Part shown: positions 8,277 to 18,400 of the stretch, piece after piece
Position numbering within the stretch: the first letter of the stretch is position 1
Layout of the letters: each line of letters starts with the position of its first letter
From: an uncultured Psychrobacter sp.
Lineage (GTDB): Bacteria > Pseudomonadota > Gammaproteobacteria > Pseudomonadales > Moraxellaceae
Reading direction: 5' to 3'
Length of the DNA stretch: 64,000 nt
Assembly: GCF_947495825.1 (NCBI RefSeq)
Contig: NZ_CANMAH010000001.1
Coordinates: forward strand, 310,001 to 374,000
The notes under the pieces: generated by a model
Told to the model about the DNA's origin: nothing
Database searches by the model: none
Seen by the model: only the letters and a program-made list of their open reading frames with translations
Program-made: the position numbers and the translations under genes

Positions 8277-9161
8277 TCATTTATTATTTTTATACTTTAA
8301 CCACAGATCATAGATGATCTCGGCAACTTCTTTAGGAACTGTAGTATATCCAGTACCAAACGATACATCGTAGACCGCAGTCATCAGCGCCAATATTTCA
8401 TCTACATTATCGGCATCTTTTTTAATGAGCAAATTGGCAATCTGCTCCGCCTCACTACTGTACTCATCCCACATATGATTGTAATAACAGCCCACCATGC
8501 CAAAGTCATAACGATAGATCACATCTGTGATAGCGACCATAAAACTCGCGCGCGTTTGATCATAGGGTTCAGACCAGCCTTGGTATAACTGCTGACGTAT
8601 GGGCAGTACTGGCGGTAGGATAGGACGGTCTTTAGGATCGTTAAGCTTCTCTGCGCTCACGACACACAACGGTTTCGTGCCATCCTCCCACAGCAAAGGA
8701 TAAGACGATGGAAACAGGCCCTTTTCACACGCACTAAAGCGCCAAACACCCCACATCGCTTTGCTAGCACAACTCATGGTATAGACAATGATTTGGTTGA
8801 GATAATCACTATCATAAATGATGTGCTGACGATTGATTCTCACGCCTTGCTTCGGCAAGACATCAGTATAAGTAAAGGCCTTATCACGCTCACTTGGCTC
8901 TACAGCAATAACACTCTCAGGGTTTTCTGTATCCTTCTTCATCAGCTCATAAGGCGCGACAAAGCTTAATGTTTCATCGCTATTATTCACAAAGTAAATG
9001 TCATCTTCATAGTCGTTGATGGACTCGTTATGAAGATAAAACAGTGGGGTCTTTTGCTTAGTCTGTAAGTCATCTTGAATTAATTTAGAAGGTTGTGACG
9101 TATCTGACCAAGATATGTTGTCTATCCGTTTTGGTCCGAAAGTACTCTTAACGTCTGCCAT
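8277..9161 (-). CDS. Unrecognised 294-aa cytoplasmic protein
   Basis: I do not recognise this family. The start at 9161 is secure, with AAGGAG five bases upstream. There is no signal peptide or membrane segment. The middle is rich in aromatic residues and cysteine (IIVYTMSCASKAMWGVWRF near residues 125-143), and a short run of prolines (DRPILPPVLP) follows. The C-terminal third looks helical (AEQIANLLIKKDADNVDEIL). It is the first gene of a two-gene operon with the hydrolase at 7676-8260, so the two may share a task. Upstream lies the IS scar, so this may be the last gene of the ordinary chromosome before the island. Confidence 0.75.
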   Translation of the reverse strand: MADVKSTFGPKRIDNISWSDTSQPSKLIQDDLQTKQKTPLFYLHNESINDYEDDIYFVNNSDETLSFVAPYELMKKDTENPESVIAVEPSERDKAFTYTDVLPKQGVRINRQHIIYDSDYLNQIIVYTMSCASKAMWGVWRFSACEKGLFPSSYPLLWEDGTKPLCVVSAEKLNDPKDRPILPPVLPIRQQLYQGWSEPYDQTRASFMVAITDVIYRYDFGMVGCYYNHMWDEYSSEAEQIANLLIKKDADNVDEILALMTAVYDVSFGTGYTTVPKEVAEIIYDLWLKYKNNK

Positions 9162-9688
9162 AACGTCTCCTTGTTTTTAGTATTATTAGTCGTAGCATTT
9201 AAATTTTTGTTTTTAGTATCATCTCAAATTTGACTCAGCCGAGTCTGTTCGCAGCTTTTTAAGCTCCGTTATCAAATATATTTGAGGACATAGTTTTAAT
9301 GATTGAGTTATCTTATCAATTAGGCAAGACAAGATATTTCACCGTCGTTTTAATGAGGTCTATTGTTTAGTATTATTTTTGGTATTTGACAGTAATAGCA
9401 GAGTTACAATGTGAAGCGTTGCGCCTCGAGGGTTAACTCTATACTGCATTATTAGTGCTTAATAATTTACTGACTGAGTTACTATAGTATAAATAGTGAT
9501 TAAAATACATCGATTAATCAGACTACACGACAGCTATTGTCGTTAATTTTCGTTAGTCTGAAGTTTTGACACTATTTTCTATAACTAGAAATGTAAAACT
9601 CTTTATAGAGCTAGCCTCTCAACTATTTGAACCGCCTTGTGGTTGTCGAATGTTTAACCTTCTAAGAGCATACTACAACGAAAACACG
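9162..9688. other. Non-coding stretch before the island
   Basis: About 530 AT-rich bases. The left end must carry the promoter of the 294-aa gene, but no consensus boxes stand out. The palindrome GACTCAGCCGAGTC lies near 9232. An open frame from 9566 exists but only its end is meaningful, as part of the IS3 remnant. Confidence 0.5.
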
Positions 9689-9974
9689 AAACTATACTCT
9701 GAAATCAAAGTGTTCGACGTTCGTTTGCTTATCGAAGCTACAAATGACTATCCTGTCGTCTAGTCATCAATCCAAGTTATTGTACCTAAGATTGGCTATA
9801 GGCCTGAAATCCTACGGTGGTGGTATAAAAACCACATCGATCAAACCATGACAACCAACGTTCAAGCTCAGAATAAAGACAGCTATTAAAGAGCTGGCAC
9901 GTTAGAATATATAGTTATAATAAGCTAATGAGATTATCAAGGAAGTGGCTACTTTTTTCGCTCTCTCAAAATTT
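9689..9974 (+). pseudogene. Decayed IS3-family transposase orfA
   Basis: Two frames together spell the IS3 OrfA helix-turn-helix protein. Frame one (to about 9850) reads KLYSEIKVFDVRLLIEATN, then DYPVV, a stop where tryptophan is expected (TAG at 9761-9763), then SSIQVIVPKIGYRPEILRWW and YKNHID. This is the OrfA pattern of an RLVLE...YPSQW segment followed by SIAxKxGxxxETLRxW. After a frameshift before 9882, the second frame gives AIKELAR-stop-NI and then ANEIIKEVATFFA, the OrfA end (RIKELERENRELRRANEIL..ASAFFA). At least four stops and one frameshift make it dead. No orfB or terminal inverted repeats could be recognised. Confidence 0.8.
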
Positions 9975-10200
9975 CTGATAATAGTGCTCTATCTGCAAAG
10001 AAAGTTTTAAGATCAGTAACGAAAAATCCACAGAATAACTATTAGGGTTTACCGGTCAATAACTGAACGCTCTTCATCATGACCATTTTTTCGTCCAGAA
10101 TGGAAATATCTGTTTGACTTAGTATTGCTTATTTTTTAGTTAGTAAATTATAAGCGGTCTTATCCTTTTTTAGCAAAAGCTCATGTAGAGTTACAGTTTA

Positions 10201-11337
10201 CTAAGCTATATTCTTTACACCAGCACTTTTTATGATATATAGCAACCGATTACGGATATCACCTGCTCTGGCTTCTAAATTTACTGTCGCAAACTGAATC
10301 TTATGGTTATTAATGACAACATACTCATTCACATCTTCACCTATCGAAGGATGAATAAATAGACCGCCAGCATTCTCATTAAGAGGATCGTCACTACCCT
10401 CTTGCGACCTTAAGTAAGCATACATCTGATAAAGATATCCGCTTCTTAGTGTTTCATCTCGATACCATCCATCTGTTGTTATAGAGTTGAACTTAGTATC
10501 GATAACGATGCGATGTGCTGAGTCAATATTATCAATGATGATGTCCGCCTTCATATTGGGAAGGATATTATCCATACCTAAGCTTTTATCACTTATTTGC
10601 CACTTAAGCACTTTTCCCGAGCTTACTCTATAACATTGATTTGACAGAACCGTAGCATAAAATCCAGCTACCCCTTTTTCAAAGAGTTTGCGCAGCCATG
10701 GTAGATTGTCTCTCTGTGCTGAAGACAACCGCCTTGTACCTTTAGATTCTGTTGGTAAGGCCAGATTAAACGCCAGATGTGCAGCCGTTACCATTGGCTT
10801 ATCTTCAGCATCATGTCTCCCAAACCTATCCACTGACACCTCACTACGACTGGGGCGTTTTTGACTGACACCCATTCGTCTTAGTCGTATATCTAGCGAT
10901 CGACACCAATGAGCCAGATCTTTACGTTTAACGACTTTAGAGATAGCCTCAAGAGCCCCTCGGACATACCTATTACGCGGCGTATCAATAGTTAGCTCAT
11001 CAAAGCGGCAAGCGATCTTGCCCCGCTCAAGCAATCTACCTCTTTCAGTACCTATAAGGTCTATTCTGCCACGTACACGACTGAGCACAGCATCACGAGA
11101 CTGATAGCTATAACTTAGGTTACGCTGAATTCGATGCTCAACCCGTCGACAAAGCATCTCAGCGATTAAATCTGGAATATCATCAGGGTTTTCTTCGACT
11201 GCGATATTAGCAGCATCAAGCTCTCTATAGATATCTGATGCATAGAGCATAAGAAGCCAAAGATTACGAACAGGTATCTTGCCTATATGCTTAATGTCGT
11301 CAAAGGGTTCTTTCAGTATGCCTTCTTTAACAGACAT
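10201..11337 (-). CDS. mcrC: McrC, nuclease subunit of the McrBC restriction system
   Basis: A 378-residue McrC-family protein, the PD-(D/E)xK endonuclease partner of McrB. It cuts DNA containing modified cytosine after GTP-driven translocation by McrB. The N-terminus has IGKIPVRNLWLLMLYASD (about residues 17-34), the McrC hallmark for contacting McrB. The nuclease core is visible as MKADIIIDN (about 260) followed by RIVIDTKFN (about 275), giving D..DxK. The gene starts four bases after the mcrB stop with an AGGG ribosome site, so expression is coupled. Length is close to E. coli McrC (about 348). It is intact at the left border of the defence island. Confidence 0.92.
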   Translation of the reverse strand: MSVKEGILKEPFDDIKHIGKIPVRNLWLLMLYASDIYRELDAANIAVEENPDDIPDLIAEMLCRRVEHRIQRNLSYSYQSRDAVLSRVRGRIDLIGTERGRLLERGKIACRFDELTIDTPRNRYVRGALEAISKVVKRKDLAHWCRSLDIRLRRMGVSQKRPSRSEVSVDRFGRHDAEDKPMVTAAHLAFNLALPTESKGTRRLSSAQRDNLPWLRKLFEKGVAGFYATVLSNQCYRVSSGKVLKWQISDKSLGMDNILPNMKADIIIDNIDSAHRIVIDTKFNSITTDGWYRDETLRSGYLYQMYAYLRSQEGSDDPLNENAGGLFIHPSIGEDVNEYVVINNHKIQFATVNLEARAGDIRNRLLYIIKSAGVKNIA

Positions 11338-11341
11338 ATCC

Positions 11342-13777
11342 CTACAAGCCTTCAGTCAAACGTTTTTGGACTTTTTGAGATTTCTCAAGGTCATCGAACC
11401 AATACTCATCGAGCAAAGGACCTATCTCTGTTGCTACCACTTCAACGAACCATTCTTTAGCATCTGTGATATTCATACCAACGGCTGGTGTGACATAACT
11501 ATGACCTATTTGAAATTGAGCGCCAAGACTAGGATCTTTAGTAATCTCATCATTCAAAGCACTAATTCGCTGCTCAATATTATCTAAGAATTCTGAGTCA
11601 ATACCATTCTTATCTCTTAACCAATCACGCCAGGCTTTACCAAGTATCGGTTCAAGATCGATAAAGGCAAAACGGCGACGCAAGGCCAGATCAACCAATG
11701 CAAGCGAGCGGTCAGCAATATTCATTGTGCCGATGACATATAAATTACTAGGTATATAAATACGTTCACTAGCAGTTTTTCTATAAGACAGTTCTAACGC
11801 TTCATCTGGCGATCTTTTATCGGCCTCAAGTAACGTGAGCATCTCACCAAATACTTGAGCCGGATTGCCTCGGTTAATCTCTTCGATGACGATGACATAT
11901 TTTGACTCAGGATCATTTATGGCAGTTTTAATCACTTCCATAAAAGGACCATCTACCAATGTCAGCTTGCCCTCGCCTGATGGACGCCACCCGCGAATAA
12001 AATCTTCATAGGATAGGTTTGGATGAAACTGCACAGCTCTTACCTTACTGTCATCACGTTGGCTAATTAGCGCAAAGGCCAGTCTTTTAGCAAGCCAGGT
12101 TTTGCCAGTACCGGGAGGACCCTGTAGTATAATGTTTTTCTTAGCTTGAAGACGCTTAAGTACCATCTCAATCTTAGATTGAGGTAAAAAACACCCGTCA
12201 GCTGTAATATCATCAATAGAGTAGCTGTCAGGAGCTACCAGTGTATCAGTCTCAGAATATGTTACGCCATCAAGACCATTGAGCAGATCCTCACTTAGTA
12301 AGCGATATACTCCCTTACTAAGTGACTTCATTTCTCCATCTTTGACCATTTTGTTTAATAGATATTTAACATCTCTTTCAATATCACTGTTCTTAGGGTA
12401 TCTTTCTTTAATATCATCAGTAAATCTTTCTAAAAACTCATCTATCGTAAATTCATAAGTCTGCTTTTCATCACAAAGCTGTTTTACTTGAGAGGGAATC
12501 ATCTCTTTCCAATTTCTCTTGATTGATTTCTCCGAACTATCTGGCTGATACTTATATGCTGCAAGTGAGAGCTCTGGAAAAGAGTGTACAGGATAGCTGT
12601 CTTCTTGAAATCTAGCTTCTATACTATCCATCAACTCTAAATAATCATCAGAACTACAACGTTTATTAGAACCAGTGGTATTAATCTCGATGTTAAGTTT
12701 TTTGTTAATATAGTTCTTGGATTGACTGTCTAAAGTTAAGAAACTCCAGGGGCGGATCCAATAAAGCCCCATAGTGAGGTTCCAAGCCACACCATATACT
12801 TCCATTGCTGTATCATAAGCATCGGCAAAGCGGGCAAAGACTTCTTCACCTTCACCTCCATCTTCTAAATCTGCAAACGAGATGCCACGTGCAAAGACTT
12901 CCCATAGATTATCTATATCGTCTGACTGACGCTTATAGCTATAGCCAAAAAACCAGGTTGACTGATTATTAACAAGAGGAATGCCATCAAACGACCTTGG
13001 CACTGGCTCTGACACTCCAATCAGATCAGCTAGCTCTTTAGCAATAATTTTTCGGTTTTTATCAGTCAGACCACGATTAAAGATAGCAAAGACTGTAAAT
13101 GGACATATATCTTTTAATGGGCCCCCTACAACACCCTCCTCATACTGATCATTAAGAACAGACATAGCGTCTACTTTTTCAGAGATCTTATGAATACCGG
13201 CTACGAGTTCCTCGCGGCGATAGCGGAAGGCAAGAAGTTTATTCGCAAACTCTTCATAAAACCTTGTCCAGCCAAAAGAAGAATTTTCTTCCATATTATC
13301 TCCAAACCTTTCACGCCAATATGGATCGTTGCGAAACATGTCAATATCCTGAGCTTTGCCATGAAATGCGAAATCTATTAAACCAACTCTTATCGCCGTT
13401 TCAGGAACAACCCTCCAAACTGTATTGCGACTGGTGAAAAAATACCACTCCCTTACAGTAGTCTCTTCATCCCAGTCTACTTTAAGGGTTTTACCATCTC
13501 CTAGGTTTTCTACTACGGTACCTATCGCTTTGATTGCCATCACAGAAACAGTATGACCTCGATTATCAAAAGGCAACCCTCTTTTTCGAGTATAAGCTGA
13601 CTTGATAGCAATTTCTTCACCAGCCTTCATAAACTTTATTGAGTCAATCGGTTTGGCTTTAGGATGTAACTCCCAAATACCTTCTTCAATAAATCGCTCA
13701 GTATGGTCTTTACCATCGTATGTAGAACCAACAAACCAATATGATTTAGAACTATCTATTTCTGAATTTTGACTCAT
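11342..13777 (-). CDS. mcrB: McrB-type AAA+ GTPase with an N-terminal sensor domain
   Basis: An 811-residue McrB. The N-terminal 110 residues (YWFVGSTYDGKDHTERFIEE, IAIKSAYTRKRG) look like the EVE/PUA-like domain often fused to McrB, a likely modified-base reader. A middle region of about 400 residues follows, with FWFGYSYKR-like and winged-helix-like parts. The AAA+ motor is C-terminal: Walker A GPPGTGKTWLAKR near residue 553, Walker B VIVIEEINRGNPAQVFGE near 624, the sensor MNIADRSLALVDLALRRRF near 684. MNxADRS is the McrB signature linked to GTP specificity. The start at 13777 has AGGTGA six bases upstream. It is much longer than E. coli McrB (465) because of the sensor and middle region; target specificity is therefore unpredictable. 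Confidence 0.92.
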   Translation of the reverse strand: MSQNSEIDSSKSYWFVGSTYDGKDHTERFIEEGIWELHPKAKPIDSIKFMKAGEEIAIKSAYTRKRGLPFDNRGHTVSVMAIKAIGTVVENLGDGKTLKVDWDEETTVREWYFFTSRNTVWRVVPETAIRVGLIDFAFHGKAQDIDMFRNDPYWRERFGDNMEENSSFGWTRFYEEFANKLLAFRYRREELVAGIHKISEKVDAMSVLNDQYEEGVVGGPLKDICPFTVFAIFNRGLTDKNRKIIAKELADLIGVSEPVPRSFDGIPLVNNQSTWFFGYSYKRQSDDIDNLWEVFARGISFADLEDGGEGEEVFARFADAYDTAMEVYGVAWNLTMGLYWIRPWSFLTLDSQSKNYINKKLNIEINTTGSNKRCSSDDYLELMDSIEARFQEDSYPVHSFPELSLAAYKYQPDSSEKSIKRNWKEMIPSQVKQLCDEKQTYEFTIDEFLERFTDDIKERYPKNSDIERDVKYLLNKMVKDGEMKSLSKGVYRLLSEDLLNGLDGVTYSETDTLVAPDSYSIDDITADGCFLPQSKIEMVLKRLQAKKNIILQGPPGTGKTWLAKRLAFALISQRDDSKVRAVQFHPNLSYEDFIRGWRPSGEGKLTLVDGPFMEVIKTAINDPESKYVIVIEEINRGNPAQVFGEMLTLLEADKRSPDEALELSYRKTASERIYIPSNLYVIGTMNIADRSLALVDLALRRRFAFIDLEPILGKAWRDWLRDKNGIDSEFLDNIEQRISALNDEITKDPSLGAQFQIGHSYVTPAVGMNITDAKEWFVEVVATEIGPLLDEYWFDDLEKSQKVQKRLTEGL

Positions 13778-13959
13778 TTATTCACCTATATTTAAACTTC
13801 ATCACTTTATTATAAAGAATTGAACTGGTTTGTATGTTTTTTAACCAAAATACCCATTTTTGGTGGAGATTAAACTGTTTTTGAACGTTACTCTATTAAT
13901 CATAGTCAGTAAGCAAATGGCTATGGAATCTAAACTTAATATTTAATGGAGTAACAACT

Positions 13960-14061
13960 ATGAGAGTTTATATGAGTAATGGCGGACAATGTGCTGGCTG
14001 GCCAAGTACAACAGGCAACCCCTCAGGCGGTGGTCGGGATAACAACCCACCAAGTAAGTAA
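13960..14061 (+). CDS. Tiny Gly/Ser/Asn-rich protein (33 aa)
   Basis: ATG at 13960 with GGAG nine bases upstream opens a 33-codon frame whose product is rich in Gly, Ser, Pro and Asn (NGGQCAGWPSTTGNPSGGGR is the core). There is no hydrophobic segment. It stands on the plus strand between the 5' end of mcrB and the 3' end of the 402-aa gene, both on the minus strand, so it needs its own promoter. The inverted repeat ACCAAAA / TTTTGGT (about 13846-13866) lies upstream. A second tiny gene follows 25 bases later. Biased composition and a clear ribosome site favour a real gene; function unknown. Confidence 0.5.
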   Translation: MRVYMSNGGQCAGWPSTTGNPSGGGRDNNPPSK

Positions 14062-14086
14062 ATCAACTAACAAGAAGGTAATTACA

Positions 14087-14194
14087 ATGTCTAAGAATAC
14101 AAAACCTCGTCCTCAATACCCAAAAAACAAACCTAGTATGCAACCGTTTGAGAAGTCAGGCAAAGGACGTAGCAATAAACAAACGTCTAAATAG
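14087..14194 (+). CDS. Tiny basic protein (35 aa)
   Basis: ATG at 14087 with AAGAAGG eight bases upstream encodes 35 residues with about ten Lys/Arg and five Pro (KPRPQYPKNKPSMQPFEKSG). It looks like a soluble nucleic-acid-binding or intrinsically disordered peptide. It follows the 33-aa gene by 25 bases on the same strand, so the two form a mini-operon inside the island, convergent with the 402-aa gene, whose stop is 22 bases away. A longer frame starting at 13979 overlaps the first tiny gene and is less likely. No family recognised. Confidence 0.5.
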   Translation: MSKNTKPRPQYPKNKPSMQPFEKSGKGRSNKQTSK

Positions 14195-14215
14195 TGCACA
14201 GTCTCTTTTTTCATT

Positions 14216-15424
14216 TCAAGTCATGCGCTTAATGGGCATGGCTTGCTTTATTAAATACTGTGACCACTGAATGCGTTCCGCTCTTATATTTTTATCTATC
14301 CTTAACTCATAATAGTCTGTTATTGATTCCCATAGCCCATAATAATCGTCATAGGACACACAACTTTGCTCTTTATTTGCTTTGTTGCTTTTATCCGTAT
14401 GCTCATAAATGTTTTGAAAAAAGGCATAAATTAGCCATATAAAGCCCTCCGCACGAGGAGGCAGACCTCCAAGGTCATTAATGTCATCCGTTTTTATATA
14501 TGTGATCATCGACTCTTGCCAGCTTGCCAGCGTTTCATTGACCTCATCTTCCTCAGAGCCTTGGACACCAACAAACCAAAAAACGTCTTCAAGACTGAGC
14601 CAATTTCGTTTACTGTCGCGTTCGCTTTTTTTATAGATGAACTCATCTAGCCTGCCTTCCTCATCTTCTACCTTCCAATCGATCTTATCTCGAATACCAT
14701 ACAAACTTGTAGGCATTGTCTTGTGCTTCTGAAAATACAAGACAGTTAGTAATAAATGAATAAATGATCGAGAGCTACAGGTAAAGGGACTGCCATTATG
14801 ATTGATTAAGTGATAGTTGTCTTTTTCATGATTATACTGCCACTTATCTGGGTCTAACTTTTGCATAAATAACCAGCCTAGACTGATCGGTGCAACTTTT
14901 TCTGAATAGGCTGCATGATGAACACAAGCATCGAGATGTGCGATAAAACTCAAAACTAAGTGCAGATAAAACGATTCTGCAGACATGTTAGTATTTAGCT
15001 CACTATCTTCGTACCCAAACGTCTCAAACATATAGTCTTTAAAGTCTATGATAAGCTGATCATGTAGTTTCTGACTTAAGCATGCGTCTATAAGCTTCGT
15101 ATGTTTTAATAGTTCAGTTGCCGTTTCAGCACCAAATGAGCGTAATAGACCTTCATAAGGATGATTGGATAACTCACCTTTTTCAAGCTTGATATTATTC
15201 ATACCAATGTGTGAGTATGTCTGCGTAGTTGCCAATTCATTAAAAACATGAGCGAACTGAATTTTCTGCCTATAAGGTTTTTTAGATATATTTTTAGTTG
15301 CTTGTTTGATAAGACGTTTGCCCTCGGGCAACCCTTTCATCAATAAGTAAGTTGGTAGCATATTATATGCATAACGCTGCTTTTCATCGTCGGTGTCATA
15401 AACATCAGTACTATTGTCTAGCAT
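14216..15424 (-). CDS. Unrecognised 402-aa protein immediately downstream of zorD
   Basis: I do not recognise a family. The protein is soluble and probably mostly helical, rich in Tyr, Trp, His and acidic residues. Segments of note are ESFYLHLVLSFIAHLDACVH (about residues 150-169), SFIHLLLTVLYFQKHK (about 225-240), NWLSLEDVFWFVGVQGSEED (about 275-294) and EGFIWLIYAFFQNIYEHTDK (about 325-344). No nuclease, ATPase or methyltransferase motif is visible. It lies 53 bases behind the zorD stop on the same strand with no terminator between, so it is probably cotranscribed with zorABCD. Known type I Zorya has only four genes; this could be an accessory effector, a regulator, or an unrelated island gene. 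Confidence 0.75.
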   Translation of the reverse strand: MLDNSTDVYDTDDEKQRYAYNMLPTYLLMKGLPEGKRLIKQATKNISKKPYRQKIQFAHVFNELATTQTYSHIGMNNIKLEKGELSNHPYEGLLRSFGAETATELLKHTKLIDACLSQKLHDQLIIDFKDYMFETFGYEDSELNTNMSAESFYLHLVLSFIAHLDACVHHAAYSEKVAPISLGWLFMQKLDPDKWQYNHEKDNYHLINHNGSPFTCSSRSFIHLLLTVLYFQKHKTMPTSLYGIRDKIDWKVEDEEGRLDEFIYKKSERDSKRNWLSLEDVFWFVGVQGSEEDEVNETLASWQESMITYIKTDDINDLGGLPPRAEGFIWLIYAFFQNIYEHTDKSNKANKEQSCVSYDDYYGLWESITDYYELRIDKNIRAERIQWSQYLIKQAMPIKRMT

Positions 15425-15477
15425 AGCTAATATATCTCATTATAGGGGTTAAGCACTTTTCCTCATAAGCGCTCAAC

Positions 15478-18400
15478 TCAATAAACTGACTGAATCAGCT
15501 CTTGTGTGATCTCAGTGTTTGGTTCTAACATATCATCAGCAAGACGACGCTTACTAGATAACAGCTTATCCAGTTTGATTTCAAAGGTTTCAAAATCCTG
15601 TGCTGAGATAGACGGATAGTACACATAGACCTCTTTATCTTGTCCAATACGATACGCCCTATCTGTCGCCTGGTCTTCTTTAGCGGGGTTCCAGCTCCTT
15701 GTATAATGAATCACATGATTTGCCTTTTGAATATTCACTCCGAAGCCAACTGCCACCGTGGATAAGATAATTGCATTAAACCCTTCTATTTCTTGAAACT
15801 TATCAATAGTTGCTTGCCGAGTTAACCCTTTTTTACTGTCGGTATTTGTGTCGCCGTTTACAGTCGTCACATTTAAACCATATCGCTCAAGTAAAAGTCG
15901 CTTTATAAATACTTGAATGTCTCTAAACTCAGTAAAAATAATAACCTTCTCATTTTTTTGTTTTATGAGCTCTAAAGTCTCTATTAGCCATTTAGCTTTA
16001 GGCGAGTCATTGATCGTTGCTTGCTGATGTAGCTTTAAGGGATGGGCACAAATCATCCGCATATCATGCAGCGCCTTTAACATAACGCCTTTATTGCCTT
16101 GCTCAGATAGACTCTGAGTGTCATTAGATACTTGCTTATATAATGTGCGTTGTAACTGTGAAATTGTAATATCCTTACAATCATCAACCTCGTGCTTCGC
16201 GGGTAACTCAGCGACATCGTGTTTCATACGTCTCAATACTTGCGGCTCAATCAATTGACGAAGATGATTTATTATTGCGCCATTCTCATCCTCTTTTTTC
16301 TCAATAGGCCGGCGGTACTCTTTGTTAAACTCAGTTAAAGAGCCGAGCAAGTTTTCTTGTATAAAATCAAATAAGCACCACAGATCTACCAGTGAGTTTT
16401 CTACAGGTGTGCCGGTACAAGCAATCTTAAAGTCAGCTTTTTGTGCTTTAGCAGCTTTTGTCACCATAGCAGTAGGCACTTTAATTTTTTGTGCCTCATC
16501 GCAGACCATAACGCTCCAGTCCACTCTCCCTAAGGAGAACTCAAGATCTCGCATGGTTTCATAAGTGGTGAGCACAATATCTGCACCGCCCAACCAATTA
16601 TCTTCAAGTAGCTTTGTAATGCCATAATCATCTCTTAATTGAGAAGATATTAGGTGCTTAGGTATTTTTCGCTGTTTTAAATTATCACCATATAGACTCA
16701 ACACTTTGCCAAACTTGGCACTAAAAAATCGATTGATTTCAGACTCCCAGTTTTCTAGCAATGACACGGGCGCTACCACTAACGCAGGCTTTTTATCTTC
16801 TGTTGTTTCTAGGATTTCTCCGATAAAACAAAGTAACTGCAGCGTTTTTCCTAGCCCCATATCATCGGCTAGCAAGCAACCACTCACCTGCATCGGTGCA
16901 TACTGATATAGATTTTGTAGCCAAGCAACACCATACTCTTGATGCTTTTTTAAACTAAACTCTTGGTTTCTAAAGCTTGATGGCAGTCTCGCTTCTAGAC
17001 AGTTTTTTTCATTAAGGCTTAGGACTTCAGCTCGCTGTTTAGTAAAATCCGCCTCATCAATATTATTGGCAATCAATAAGGTGGACTTTTTCTTTTTTTC
17101 AGCTGCCTCTGGTTGCTCTTGCTCAGTATTACTCTCAGCTGCATTCTCATTTTTTGAATCACAAAGCTCATTTAGTAAGCGCTTTGCTTCGTCTAATGAA
17201 ATAGATATATCGCCCTCTGGATGACATACAAAGCCTGACCCTTCTAATTCTGCCTGCTCAATGTGCTGCTTAAGCCGTTCAGTAGTAGTCTCAATATCAT
17301 TGTCAGCAGTCAGCTGAGATAAAGTAGCGGACTCTTCAATAAGGTTCTGTGGCAACCATTTTGACTCGCCACTGTCCTTTTGAATGGCTTCAGAACTCAG
17401 CTTTTCGGCTTCACCAATACCAATTACTCGAGCGCTGTAATTATTTAAATCTAGTACATTTTTAGCTTGTAAATCATCTTCATACTGCTGAATATTTTCT
17501 AGATCATTTTTAAGCGCGGCTACTTGATCATCTAAATAGCTGGTTCTATCGATGTTATAGCCCGCCCATAGAAAAATAGGAGATTTTTTCTCATAAGCAG
17601 CTATAAAATGCTTAGCCTGCACTACATTGGAGAGCGCTAATAAAATAGGATCTGCTTCTCGATCTGAGTTTTCATGCAGTGTCAGCTGAGCTGAAATAAA
17701 ATATGATGATTCATCGTAAGCTTTATCTATACTCATACGATAGCTATAGATTTCTGCGTCTTCTTTTGATTGCTCGAAACTCTCTGAAGATATGACTTCA
17801 ACTGCGTCATCACCTAACTGAGAAAAAGGGTTATGCAAAAAAGTCTGTGCACGCTCACCAGCGATGCGCCGATTGGGCATTTTTTTGATTTCACTGAGTA
17901 CGCTTTTGACTTGTGGCTCGATAATGACATGCGCTAGACCGCCTTCTGGCAAGCTGATTGTATATTCACTTTGAACGTCATTATAGCTATCGAAAGTTTG
18001 CAGCCAGTTTGCAGGTGCGTCTTTAAAGTCAGGCTGTACTTCAACTATCGATTCTGTGCTCACTAAGTTTTTACGAAGATTAAGTTGCAGCTCTTCTGGG
18101 GCGAGTACGATAGTTTTACGTAAAAACTCATCTAAATTGGCTTCACTTTTATTTGCTAGACTACGTATCTGTGCCCAATACTTTTGATTTAATGCTTTGT
18201 TCTTATCCGTAATACGAGAGAATGCTTTAATCTTTTCAACCAGTTTCCAGGCCGACTCATTTAATAAATATTCTTTGCCAGCAATACTAACAATAGCGCC
18301 TTCTCGTTTGACCGACCCTTTAAACTTAATCTTATTTTTATCACACCAGCCGTCAAGAATGATTTGGAAATCTTTGTCACTTAGACCCTTTTCACTACGG

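Noticed and set aside
9566..9763. 65-codon gene
   Set aside because: Only its last 25 codons are meaningful, as part of the decayed IS3 orfA; its stop replaces a conserved tryptophan.
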